Assembly (NCBI RefSeq): GCF_003144115.1
Contig: NW_020312014.1
Location: 1-64,000, forward strand
DNA from: Tilletiopsis washingtonensis
Taxonomy: Eukaryota > Basidiomycota > Exobasidiomycetes > Entylomatales
Length of the DNA: 64,000 bases
Reading direction: 5' to 3'
Shown: one piece after another, positions 54,022 to 64,000 of the stretch
Layout: every line of letters begins with the position of its first letter
Numbering within the stretch: the first letter of the stretch is position 1
Translations under genes and position numbers: made by a program
Notes under the pieces: model-generated
The model's database searches: none
The model's input: only the letters and a program-made list of their open reading frames with translations
Told to the model about the DNA's origin: nothing

Positions 54022-57000
54022 ATGTTCTCCTACCTGCCCTCGCTCCTCTCCGGCGCATGGCAGCACCTGCCCGCGTATGCGGCCCTCTCCGGCGCACTGC
54101 AGCGGCGCCTGCTGGCCTATCTGCTGCGGCGCGCCCTCGGACGCTTCCTGGCGCCCGGCGCGCTCGATGCCGCCAGCATCGACGCCGCCATCGGTAGTGG
54201 CAGCGTCGAGATTGCCGGTCTGCAGCTGAGTGCCGAGGTGAGTCGCATTGGCCGAGCGGTGAGGGAGTAGGTTGAGCGTGGCTTGGAGGCTGGATACTGG
54301 AGGCACGCACGGATAGCGAGAGGTCGGATTGCTGGTAGCGCTCAAGGTCGGTGCTGGCGTGAACGACCACTCGACGCCAGCGTGCAACTGCAGCGCGAGC
54401 ACAGCTCCTTAGCTTCGGTCCGAGGCAGCCTCTCAGTTCTGACCCAGGCCAAGCACGCTGTGGCGCCGGACGCAGCGCAAGCGCGCCTGGCCGGAAGAAC
54501 GTATTGGCTCTCGCTGACGCTCGCTCTGCCTCTCTTGCCGTCCCTTCCTGCACAGGCCATCAACGAGCTCCTCCCACGCGGTCCGCTGCGCGTGGTCAGC
54601 GGACAGCTGGGCCGCGTCGCAGTGCAGCTGCCCTTCCCAAACCTCTGGAGCGGCGAGCTCAGTCTCTCGCTCTCCGACATCGACGTTCGCGTCGCGCTCG
54701 ACGGCAAAGTATCGCCGCCGGCGTCGCCGTTCGACAGTCCTCGTGCTGGCCGCTCTAGCGCAGGCCTCGAGGAGTCGATCCTCGGCGCTGCAGAGAGCGT
54801 GTTTCATGACACGCTCGAGGGGCAGGAGCTGGAGGAGTCGCTGCAGGCGTCGATGCTAGCCGCAAGCACCGCTGTACCAGGCACGTCAGCTGCTGCAGCT
54901 GCGGCGTCAGAGGCGCCCGCGCCCAGCTCGCTCATCGCCGGCATCGTCGAGGGTCTGCTCGCGCGCCTCAAGGTGTCCGTGCGGCGAGTGACTCTGCATC
55001 TGCAGCACTCGCAGCACCTCTCGGCGGCTGCCGGCGTGCAGCTCGAGTTGCGCATGGAGTCGTTCGACCTTCAATCGGAGGCCTCTGCCCCAGCAGCCTC
55101 GCATCCTGCGGCACTGCAAGACCGCCTCGTGCAAGAAGTCGTGCGCACCGCCCGCGTCGCGGGCATCTCGCTCTGGATGACGCTGCCTGCCGACGCCGCC
55201 TCGCACGAAGCACGCGGCACTCGCCAGGCGCGGTGGAGAGCGGCGAGCTCGAGCGAGTCGGGGAGCTCGGACTCGGACAGCGAGACGAACGAGTACATGG
55301 AGATGAGCTCTGCCATTCCGGATCTGCGACAGAGCAGCATCGCCACTGGCGCGCTTGACGCGAGTCAGGCCAGCGTGTATGCCAGCGCAGAGGACATTCG
55401 AGGCGTCGAGGTCTCCCAGACGAAGAGTCGGCCCGACGCGAGCGCCGACACGCAGGACGTCGACCGTGGGCCTGAGATGCTTTTCTCGCTCGGCAGCGAG
55501 GCAATCGTGGTGCGCTTCGCGACGCTCAAAGAGGTGCCGCGGCCTGCGCCAGACAATTTTGCCTCGCAGAACGAGGAACCCGATGCAGGAGAGGCGCAAG
55601 AGAACGAGACAGTCGTGGCACTGCCAGCCTCGCGGCTGCGCACGTCGCTCAGCGTCGAAGTGGGCGCCGTCGTCGCTTTCGTGCATCCGCGACAGCTTGC
55701 GGCGCTGATGTCGATGGCAGGCGAGCTCGGCTCGGCCTCTAGTCCGCCACGCGACGACGAGCAGCCGACCTCCCTGCCTGCTGCTCGAGCAGCCTTCGAC
55801 GCGTCACTGCGTATCGCTGCACTGCACCTCATCTGCGCGTACGAGTCGCCCAATCAGCTGTCGCCGCCTTCGAAGCGAGCAATGCACGAGTCGCTGCAGG
55901 CCTTTTGGCAGCGGCCGGCACGCATACATCCGGCCGTCGGCCACTTGCGTCTTCGTGTGGAGGGAGTGGAGCTCGATTACGCCGTCGCCGCCTCGTCCGA
56001 GCTCTCGCCTACAGCATGCGTTCTGGTGACGGACGTCGGCGTCTACGAGCACCTCTCGCCCCACCTGGCCAACGGCGATGTCGCGACGGTCTTTCCGATT
56101 CTGTTGCCCGACGCCAACATGCAGGAGCAGTACGCGGTGCCGCTGGCCGGCACGCCCTTGGGCCTCGAGAAGAGACGAGAAGCGCTGGCGCCCTTGGAGC
56201 AAGTCAGTATGGACGCGGCAGACTGGCGTCTCGCGGCCAGCGAGCAGCGCTCCGCTCCATCAGCGACTAGCGAAGCTCCGCGAGCGTCGTCACAGGGCCC
56301 CTACTGGCGCGCCTCGTGGGGCGAACGCGCGTGGAAGGTGCGCCCTCGAGCTCGACGCGCTTCAAGCAGCGTCTCGTCTGCTGCGAAGGAGCTCTTGCGT
56401 CCGGCTGTGCGCGTAAATGTCGTGCTGCTAGTGACTGGAGCCTCGACAACGGTGGAGCTGGCGCCGCTACATGTCTTTGTCGACGTCTCGACGGTCAATC
56501 GCCTCATGCCGTTGGCGCAGTCCGCCAGCGCTGCGCTGCGGCAGAACGTGTGGTCGTCGGCACGCTCGGACATGTCGCAGTCCTTCGCCACGCTGACCGC
56601 ATCGCCCAAGGTCAAGAGCGCGCCGCTGCAAGGAGCCTCGACCTCGACGTCGGCCAGCAGGACCGAGCTGCGCTGTGCCTTGCTGCGCGTGGAGCTGCGC
56701 GTGCCGAGCGCGGCTGCGGGACCTCAAGCGTCCGAGCTTCGGTCTGGCATCCTGATCGTCGATGTTCAGGGCATTGATGCGCGTCTCGGTCCGCCAAGTA
56801 GAGATGTACCGCCGCATCGGTCATCAGTCGGCTTCGCGACTGGCCCGCCGCACACACGGGCGCGTCCTGACGCCGTCGCAGAGGACGGACGCTGCTCGAT
56901 CGCCGCAGTTGTAGCCTTCTTCAAGCCGATCCGAGGTGCGTGTGCAGCTGCAGTATTGAGACGTAGAGACTGACCGGCTGCACTACAGAGGCACGAGCCA

Positions 57001-60000
57001 CCGCATTCGCGGTAGTGGGCAAGCTTGCGGCAGACGAGGCTGCTGGTGCACCGCGCGACGAGCCTCGGCCACTGAGCCTCTGCTTGCTTCGTCGTCCCGG
57101 TGCTGTGTTCGCCAAACCGCGCTCATCGATCGACGTGCAGCTGCCGGCCGTGCGCACATCTCTGTCCAAGGCGCTGCTAGACCAGCTCGAGCTGCTGGCG
57201 GACGATCTCTCGCAGTGGTCTGCGGCGCTCGGACGTGAGACCGACACCGACGACGTCGACGGCGGCACCGACGCGCTCAAGATTCTCGGCTCGCGCTTCT
57301 TCGGCACCAAGCACAGCATCTCTGCCTTATCGGGCAGCTCGGACTCCACTGAGCTGGCCGGCAGGGGCGACAGCGCGCCGGCGCTAGCATTGAGCATCTC
57401 CGAAGGTGAGGCTCGTCAGAGAAGCTCCCGCGTCTCACTGGGCTGACTCCTGCCGGCAGCGTCCGTCTCGCTCCACGTTCCACGCGCGGACTCGACCAAG
57501 GATCTGCATCACCTCGAGGCGTCGGCGTCGGAGATCGCTTTGTTCGTCGATCCCGCGCATGCCGAGGTGAGATCTCTGCGCCGTCTCTACTTCATGGCCG
57601 TGACTGACCTGATCTCCTGCAGCTGACTACGCTCATTGATCTTTCGATCATGGACGTCGTGGTCAAAAGCCGCGTGGAAGAAGCGGCCACGACGTTCGTC
57701 TCGCGCACGCTCGAGCAGTCCCTGGTGCGCCGCGCTCGCGTCGCCGCTGCTGCTGCTTCGCTGACACCCCGTCCTGCAGGCGTCGGGCGGCATCGCGATG
57801 ATCTCGCTGCATCTCTTGTCCATCGCCGAGGCGGACACCAGCTACCGCGAGTCCAAGATCGACGTCGCGCTGCGAGGCTTCACCGTTGCCGCCTCGCCGT
57901 CCGACGCGGCGCTGCTCAGCGATCTTGCGCGCTTCCTGCAGTCGCCCGAGGGCGCCTTCGAGCACGTCGAGCCTAACGAGGTCACGCGCCTGTCGCTGCG
58001 CGTCAGAGACGTCTCTCTGGTCGTGTCTGCTCCTCGAGTCAGCGCGCAGGCGGCGGCTGTCATCGGCGAGCTCTCGCTCAAGGCCAAGCTGTCGCCGTAC
58101 TCTCGGCGGACCACGTACAAGTTTGCGCTCCGCAACACTTCCGTGCTGCTCGCAGAGAGGGCCACCGCGCCCTCGGAAGAGAGGCGCCGCAAGATTCGCA
58201 CGCCACTCGACCACTGGGCCGCCTGTGAATTCGCCACGCTCGTCGACCTCGCCGATGCCAAGGGCAGCCTAACGCTCAGCACGCTCACGCGGCCCGAGGT
58301 CGATGTCAAGGTGTCGCGGCTGCGCATCGAAGTCACTGCCTGCGCAGACACGCTGAGCGTCGTGGCTGAGCTCTCTCGCGCCCTGACGCCCGTGCCTGGG
58401 CCGCCTCCGTCATCCAGCGACCCCTCCGACGCGCAGGCTGCAGAATTGCGCGCTTCTGCGGCGGACTCTGACTCGAAAGAGCCAGACGGACGAGACATGC
58501 TCGCGAGCCTGGACGAGGATGCATTCCGCCGCAGCAGTCAGAACGCAGTGCTTGCGTCTTCTGCCGACCTCGTCGAGGACGACATTCCTCGCAACGCAAG
58601 CTACCTTGGCGCCGCGCCCGCCTCGCCCAGCATCGTGTCGGCGGCGCTCGAGGATGACGAGCTCCTCGGCTCGGGCTCCATTGAGACGCTCGACATTGCA
58701 CCGTCCGTCGCCCAGAGCGCAAACGTCGTGCTCCAGAACGACGTCGTGACTGTGCGCCTGCTCGATCCGCGAGGCATCTGCCCGAAGCCCAACTACTTTA
58801 CCGATCCGCTGCTCGAGCCGCACGTGGCGCAGAACTCGTGAGTACCGGAGTGTCTTGTGGTCGTTCCGTCCTTTGCTGATTTGCGACGCGCAGTGCCTTT
58901 GCCAGCTCGGTGCGTGTCCGCATCGCTGACTGCGACTTTGCGCTGCGCCTGTTCGCTGGCTACGACTGGGATGCAACGCGGCAGGCCATCGAGACCGAGG
59001 CCCGGCGGGTGCGACGCCGGCTGCAGAAGATCCAGCAGCTGCTGGACGAAGGCCAGACGCCCGACGACAGCGTCGAGGCCATCACGGGCGCGCTCTTCGA
59101 CTCGATCCACATCTCGCTGCCCGCGGCACAGAGCGAGCTGGATGTCGGCGCCGCCATGAAGGTCATGGACGACGAGCTCGGCGAGCAGTCTGAGACGGCT
59201 TCCAACGCCAGCACGTGGCAGCCACTGCCGAGTGGCGCGGGCATCCGAGCGCCAGTGCACGGCCCCGCCTCGCGCCGCCGGAGCAAGCTGCAGCGCTCGC
59301 ACAAGTCTATGATCGACATTGAGCTGCGAGGCATCGAGGCCGAGTTCGACGCCTTTGGGCGTACTTCGCCGACTGCGTCGCGGCTCGCGGTCAATGCGCG
59401 CTCGCTGCAGATCCTCGACAACATTCCGACGTCGACGTGGCGCACCTTTCTCACCGAGATGCTGCCCGAGAACCGCGCCTTTCGGCGCAACGACGAGTCG
59501 CGCATGCTGCGTGTCGAGGTGCACAACGTCCGTCCGCAGCTGGGCCAGTCGCCGCGCGAAGAGGTGCGTGTGCGTGCCAAGCTGGCGCCGCTGCGGCTGC
59601 ACGTCGACCAGGACGCACTCGACTTCTTCAAGAAGTTCTTCTCGTTCAAGACGCCCGGCGTCGAGCCGGAGCCTGCTGGTGCGCCGGCGCCGCCTTCCGG
59701 CCCCTTTATTCGTGAGTACCCGCGATGTCTGCCGAGTGATGCTTGGCGCTCATCGCGTCGCCCGCGCAGAGCACGCCGAGATCTTCCCCATCCGCCTCAA
59801 GCTCGACTACAAGCCGAAGCGCGTCGACTACGGCCTGCTGCGCGAGGGCAAGACGGTCGAGCTGATGAACTTCTTCCACTTCGACGAGGCAGAGATGACC
59901 CTGCGGCACGTCACCCTCCGCGGCCTTATGGGCTGGGCGCGCCTGTTCGACACGCTCAACGACATCTGGACGCCCGACGTCAAGGCGAACCAGCTGGCCG

Positions 60001-60650
60001 ACGTGCTGAGCGGCATTGCGCCCGTGCGCTCGCTCGTCAATGTCGGTGCCGGCCTGGCGGATCTCGTGCTGCTGCCCATCGAGCAGTACCAGCGCGACGG
60101 GCGCCTGGCGCGCGGCCTGCAGAAGGGCGCCGCGAGCTTTGCAAAGACGACGGCGCTGGAGGCCGTGCGCCTAGGCGCCAAGCTTGCGACGGGCACGCAG
60201 GTGATCCTCGAGCAGGCCGAGCATGTGCTTGGCGGGCGCATGCACTCGGCCGTCCGCGCCGAGGCCATCGCACAGCCCGATGCCGCGGATGCAGGCAGCA
60301 GCGCCCTCGACGCCGCCGAGCGCGACAGCCTCATCAGCCGCTACGCCGAGCAGCCCGAGGACATGCGCGACGCGCTGGCGCAGGCCTACGCCGGCCTCAG
60401 CCGCGGCCTCGGCGACGCCGCACGCACCATCCTCGCCGTGCCGATGGAGGTGCACGAGCGCAGCAGCGGCGCCGGTGCCTCGCGCCCGGTGATCCGCGCC
60501 GTGCCCATCGCCGTGCTGCGCGGCGTCGCGGGCGCCTCGGAGGCGGTCAGCAAGACGCTCCAGGGCCTGCAGCGCGAACTCGACGGTGCGCCGCAGCTGA
60601 GCGAGGACAAGTACAAGGCGCGCAAGCCTCCGCCGCGAAGGACCGAGTGA
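54022..60650 (+). CDS. ATG2: Autophagy-related lipid-transfer protein 2
   Basis: Rod-shaped bridge-like lipid-transfer protein that feeds ER lipids to the growing autophagosome with Atg9 and Atg18. Eight exons: 54022-54237, 54556-56935, 56989-57405, 57460-57566, 57623-57724, 57780-58837, 58894-59711, 59770-60650; 1992 aa, within the usual 1600-2300. The N-terminal chorein-like start is LQRRLLAYLLRRALGRFLAP with SGSVEIAGLQLSAEAINELL; the middle is beta-rich with long Ser/Glu disordered loops; the C-terminal domain is highly typical: RLKLDYKPKRVDYGLLREGK, LMNFFHFDEAEMTLRHV, LFDTLNDIWTPDVKANQLAD, VLSGIAPVRSLVNVGAGLAD, ATGTQVILEQAEHVLGG. Intron 1 is 318 nt, the rest 53-58 nt. Confidence 0.93.
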
Positions 60651-61265
60651 GGGGCTTCAAGAGGTGCTCCGAGGGTGGAGGGGGGTGGGGGCGGCGGAGA
60701 GGAGATAGAGGAGGACGAATTGGGTGCCGGACTGGGATGAGGAGACGCCGCTCCTCGGCCCCTGCCCCGCACCCTGTCATCCATCTCCATCTCCATCTCC
60801 TCCTCTTCCACCCCGTCTCCCTCCCGCTCCTCGCTTCTTCCTTCCGCCCGGACTCCCTCGAGCTGGAAGAGAACCGGGAGGAGAGGAGGGGCAGAGAGGA
60901 GGAAAGGCGAGAGGTCAGAGTACGGAGTGTCGCACACGGCGGGGTGGCTGGAGCGGAATGTCTTCTCCGTTGCGCTTCCCCACCGTGTACGTCCACTTCC
61001 TGACTCTAGACTCTTCTCCTTGATCTCCCCTTCCCCCCTTTCTCTCTCGCTCCGGCGTTGCCCCGTCCTTCCACTCTTCCTGCTACCTGTCCTCTGCCTC
61101 CCCTGCTTCTCCTCTTCCTCCAATATCGATACCCCACGCACTCCCCACATGTATCACTAGCGTCTCTTCATCCCCATACAGCAGCAAGAGTCAGAGTCTC
61201 CCATCCCCTCGCGCGTCTCTCGCAGTGTGTGACATTAGCTCTGCTAGCTCGTGGCAGCTCACGCT
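60651..61265. other. Convergent intergenic region with purine/pyrimidine strand bias
   Basis: 615 bp between the stops of ATG2 and NUC1. On the plus strand 60656-60720 is G/A-rich, 60775-60835 is C/T-rich with CCATCT repeats, 60865-60915 is again G/A-rich, and 60995-61140 is strongly C/T-rich. Complementary purine and pyrimidine blocks lie close enough to form hairpins or triplex-like structures. No gene seen. Confidence 0.6.
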
Positions 61266-62977
61266 CTACGCCGTGTTGCGTCTCTCCACCTTGACCCGCT
61301 CATTCGCCTTGCTGAAGTCGCGCACGATGATGGAGCAGTCCGTGACGCTGCACAGGCTCTTTGCGCCGCGCTTGACGGCGGGCGGGAAGAGCACGAGGCC
61401 TGCGGCACGCTCGACAGTGTCGAGCGGCACCTCGAATGCGCGCAGCGGCACGCTGTTGGGAATGATGGCGTTTGGCAGCACGAAGGCGCCGAGTGCAGTG
61501 ACGCCGTTGCCCAGCCCGAGCGTGGAGAGCAGCTTGCCGCCGCTGCCCGAGTCGATGCCTGGCAGCGGCGCGGGGGCGGTGGAGGTGCTGCTTGCGGCTG
61601 GAGAGGGCAAGGCAGGAGCAGAGGGACGGCCAGAGGCGAGGATGACCTTTGCGAAATGAGTCGGCACTGCGATGGACGGAGGGTTGCCGATGACCCTTCA
61701 TGAAGTCCGCACAGCATCAGCCTCTAGCTCCCTTCTTGTCTCTCTCCAGCGCAGCACATACGCACTCATAGCTGACGCGCCACTTGCCATCCACGTCCTG
61801 CCTCGGCAGGTAGAGCGGAATCGTAAAGACGTACACGTCGCCGAACGCCTTTGTAAGGCGCCGGCAGAAGTCTTCGGTGTGCGCCCAGTAGTCGCGGTTG
61901 AAGCCTTCGCCGACCTGTGCGCGCGCGAGCGAGGGAGAGGTCAGCGATGAGAGGAGGGACAAGGGAGAGAGACGCGCTGCGCACTTGAGGAGCGATGTTG
62001 GTCAGGTAGAACGTCCTGCCGGCATCTGGTCAGCTCAAGCTCGAATGCAGAGTCGGGCCATACTCCCAACTCACTCATTCATAGCCAGCTGGCTGTTCTT
62101 GGCGTCTGCAGCAGGGACCATGTCTGCCCTCGGCCCCATCCTCTCATCAGCGGCCGGCTCTCTCTCGATCTCTTTCCCGCCCCAGTCTACGCAGACTCAC
62201 GGCCCCGATCATAACCGCTGCGAAAGTAATCCTTCAGACGCGCCCTGAACTGCTCTGGGATCCGCTCGTCCTCCTTGAAGACCGAGTTGGAGCGATCGAC
62301 GGGCCCACTGCCCGGCGTAGCGGGTGGCCGGACGAGCGAGGAGGCGGTGAGATGCTCGGCCGTCCAGGCGGGATGCCGCAGGCGGCGATCGTACGCAGAG
62401 ACGAAGGCGAGGTGCGAGAGCTGGTCGAAGATGGGCCCTGAGAGAAGAGCGCCGACAGCGAGCGAGCGTCAGCAACGCAGCTGCACCTGGCCTGCCGCAC
62501 CGAATGCACAGCATCCAAGCATGGCGAGGCCCAGGCCGCAGAAGAAAAGCGGATCCGGACGAGCTCATTCATCACGTCGTTTGCGCAGGCTCCCGTCGAG
62601 CCGTGCGCTGGCCAGGTGTGCGCCAGCCTCCTCGCCCGTTCCACCCGGCGAAGCGTCGCTTCTCTCTCGGCTGGCTGGGCGCCCATGTAGCCCGCCCCTA
62701 CGTGGTTCGGCGCAGCTCGTCTCCTCCACTCACCGGGATGCCCACTGTGCCCCAGAATCTCCCTCACTCGTGCCGTCTCGACGTCACTCAGGCCCGGCGT
62801 AGCAGGCTGCGCCGGCGCAGCGAGTGGCCGTGCCGGCAGCGCAAGCTCGTCCCTCCTGCGCTGCGCCTGCCCTTGCGGCGGCACCTTGGCCGGAGAGGGC
62901 GCGAGCAGGGCAGCGCCGCCCGCGCCCACGGCCAGGCCGACGCCGAAGAGCGAGAGGGGCAGGGCGAGGTGGTGCAT
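61266..62977 (-). CDS. NUC1: Mitochondrial DNA/RNA non-specific endonuclease (EndoG)
   Basis: Beta-beta-alpha-metal nuclease of the mitochondrial inner membrane/intermembrane space, involved in mtDNA turnover and cell death. Six exons: 62977-62734, 62437-62201, 62123-62075, 62015-61985, 61914-61766, 61695-61266; 379 aa. The N terminus MHHLALPLSLFGVGLAVGAG is a hydrophobic anchor. Then GHPGPIFDQLSHLAFVSAYD, HPAWTAEHL, YFRSGYDRGHMVPAADAKNS with the catalytic DRGH histidine, QLAMNETFYLTNIAPQ (metal-binding Asn), FNRDYWAHTEDFCRRL, DVYVFTIPLYLP, and SYEVIGNPPSIAVPTHFAKV. Exons 3 and 4 are short (49 and 31 nt) and split the active site. Intron 1 is 296 nt. Confidence 0.93.
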
Positions 62978-63823
62978 GCCCGTTGCGCTGGAGTGACGAG
63001 GGCCGTAGGTCGAGGTGGGAAGTGAAGCGCACCAGCGTCGGGTGTTGGTTGCTTGGTGCGCGTTGCGCGGCAGCCCTGCTCCTTTGCAGGCCTGCGCGCG
63101 CGCCTCGCTGCGGCGTGCTCTCTCCCAGTCAGAGTCTGAGGACAGCAGTCTCACAGCAGCCTCAAGGAGCACCAGAGCTGCCCGTCAAGAGCAAGCACAG
63201 AGAAGGCATGGCAGGTGTGGCATTCAGGTTGGGGTCTGTCTAGAGTGTCGTCGTCTCGTCTCGCCTCGCCTCGCCTCGCTCATCGCCCTCTGCTCTCTTC
63301 TCCTCTCGCGCAAAGGCACCAGGTCTCAGAGGGTTGAATGAATATGTCGACCAGTTAGCGACGGAACGCCACGTAGGGCCTGTCCGTGCCATGTTGCCGT
63401 GCTTGACTCTGTTTGGATCATCATCGACCGGCGCTTTGTGCGAGAGACGGAGAGGAGTGCAGGAGCACAGAGAGAGAGAAGACGAGGGACGAAGACGACG
63501 GACAGACGAGAGGAAGGGGAACTACATGCAATTGACGAGAGGAGGGACAGGGCGAGGAAAGGGGATGTGGTTGAGAAGGAAGCGCGGGCGAGAGGACACG
63601 ACGCGAAGAGCACTTTTGCAGCGCAGCGGCGCGCATGCAGCAGCGCCACGTGATGCACTCTCGGCACTCGGGCACGATGCTCACCATGGGCCAGCTCCAC
63701 TCTGGCTCTCTCGAGCGCAGCCGCGCTCCTCGCTTCTGAGCTCCTTCCCTCCCACCACTCCACTCCCATCTCGCATCGCCTCTCTGCGCTTGCGCTCGCA
63801 GCCTGCATCGCGCGCTGCCCGCA
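62978..63823. other. Divergent intergenic region, 846 bp
   Basis: Between NUC1 (-) and the partial gene at the window end (+). Contains a short CTCGC/TCGTC pentamer run at 63247-63280 and an A/G-rich tract at 63440-63600. No RNA gene recognised. Confidence 0.5.
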
Positions 63824-64000
63824 ATGCCGCGCCTCCCCGAGCTCGCCAGCTCCTCGGCGCGGCCCAAGCGCTCCAGCCTCGCCCTCTCTCGGCGCACACT
63901 CAGCTCCACTGCCTCGCGCTTCGCCGCCGCCAGCGCAGCAAGCAGGAAGCCGCCGACGGTCCTGCCTGCGCCGCAGCCCATGTGGACGTGGAAGCCCGAC
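63824..64000 (+). CDS. 5' end of a probable mitochondrial protein (cut by the window)
   Basis: An ATG at 63824 opens 59 codons that run off the end of the window without a stop. The sequence starts MPRLPELASSSARPKRSSLA and continues SRRTLSSTASRFAAASAASR, rich in Arg, Ser and Ala and poor in acidic residues, like a mitochondrial presequence, before PQPMWTWKPD. The family cannot be told from this fragment. Confidence 0.5.
   Translation, partial: MPRLPELASSSARPKRSSLALSRRTLSSTASRFAAASAASRKPPTVLPAPQPMWTWKPD

Noticed and set aside
63247-63280. Possible functional repeat (CTCGC/TCGTC pentamers)
   Set aside because: Short, imperfect simple-sequence run with no other structure.
1-64000. tRNA, 5S rRNA and CRISPR arrays
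   Set aside because: Intergenic DNA was read on both strands for B-box-like GTTCGA motifs, 5S blocks and spaced repeats; none was convincing. A tRNAscan/Infernal run would be decisive.

Overview
The window starts at a chromosome end: about 113 bp of CCCTAA (TTAGGG) telomere repeat, then roughly 2.3 kb of degenerate, CpG-poor subtelomere, then dense GC-rich (well over 60% GC by eye) eukaryotic coding sequence to the end. The genes have many short introns, mostly 49-60 nt, with GTGAGT or GTGCGT donors, a CTGAC-type branch site and a CAG acceptor. This style, the gene content and TTAGGG telomeres point to a basidiomycete fungus, probably the smut/yeast-like Ustilaginomycotina; that placement is inference, because no marker gene was compared. 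I rebuilt each gene exon by exon by requiring GT-AG junctions, correct phase and a continuous family-like protein, so coordinates run from start codon to stop codon with introns inside.

Layout from the telomere: nascent-chain complex alpha subunit (EGD2, +), choline-transporter-like protein (-), RNA polymerase III subunit RPC82 (+), a Topors-like RING E3 ligase (-), a CaMK-type kinase continuous with an alpha/beta-hydrolase (+), an unknown secreted protein (-), zinc alcohol dehydrogenase (+), indoleamine 2,3-dioxygenase BNA2 (+) converging on a cytochrome heme lyase (-), a small membrane protein (+), an ankyrin protein (-), ATP synthase subunit j (ATP18, +), an MFS sugar/inositol-type transporter (+), an M13 metallopeptidase (-), a cyclase-family enzyme (+), mitochondrial ribosomal protein uL16m (-), a DHA2-type MFS exporter (+), a small coiled-coil protein (-), an aldo/keto reductase (-), a PUF RNA-binding protein (+), an SLC6-type symporter (-), the mRNA regulator SCD6 (-), a VTT/TMEM41-like membrane protein (-), the lipid-transfer protein ATG2 (+), mitochondrial nuclease NUC1 (-), and the first 59 codons of a probable mitochondrial protein (+).

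Most genes are independent housekeeping or transport functions, often as convergent pairs 37-200 bp apart. Loose themes are mitochondria (ATP18, MRPL16, heme lyase, NUC1), RNA control (RPC82, PUF, SCD6) and autophagy/lipid membranes (ATG2 next to a VTT protein across a shared 654-bp divergent promoter). No tRNA, rRNA, CRISPR or complete transposon was recognised.

The most unusual item is the kinase-hydrolase gene at 12856-17010: one exon carries the second half of the kinase, its CaM-binding-like tail and most of the hydrolase with no stop and no house-style splice donor between them. Other points are a 5-nt microexon in EGD2, a GC-AG intron in the PUF gene, a 626-nt intron in the 183-nt ATP18 reading frame, a consistent long-first-intron pattern, and the CpG-depleted subtelomere.
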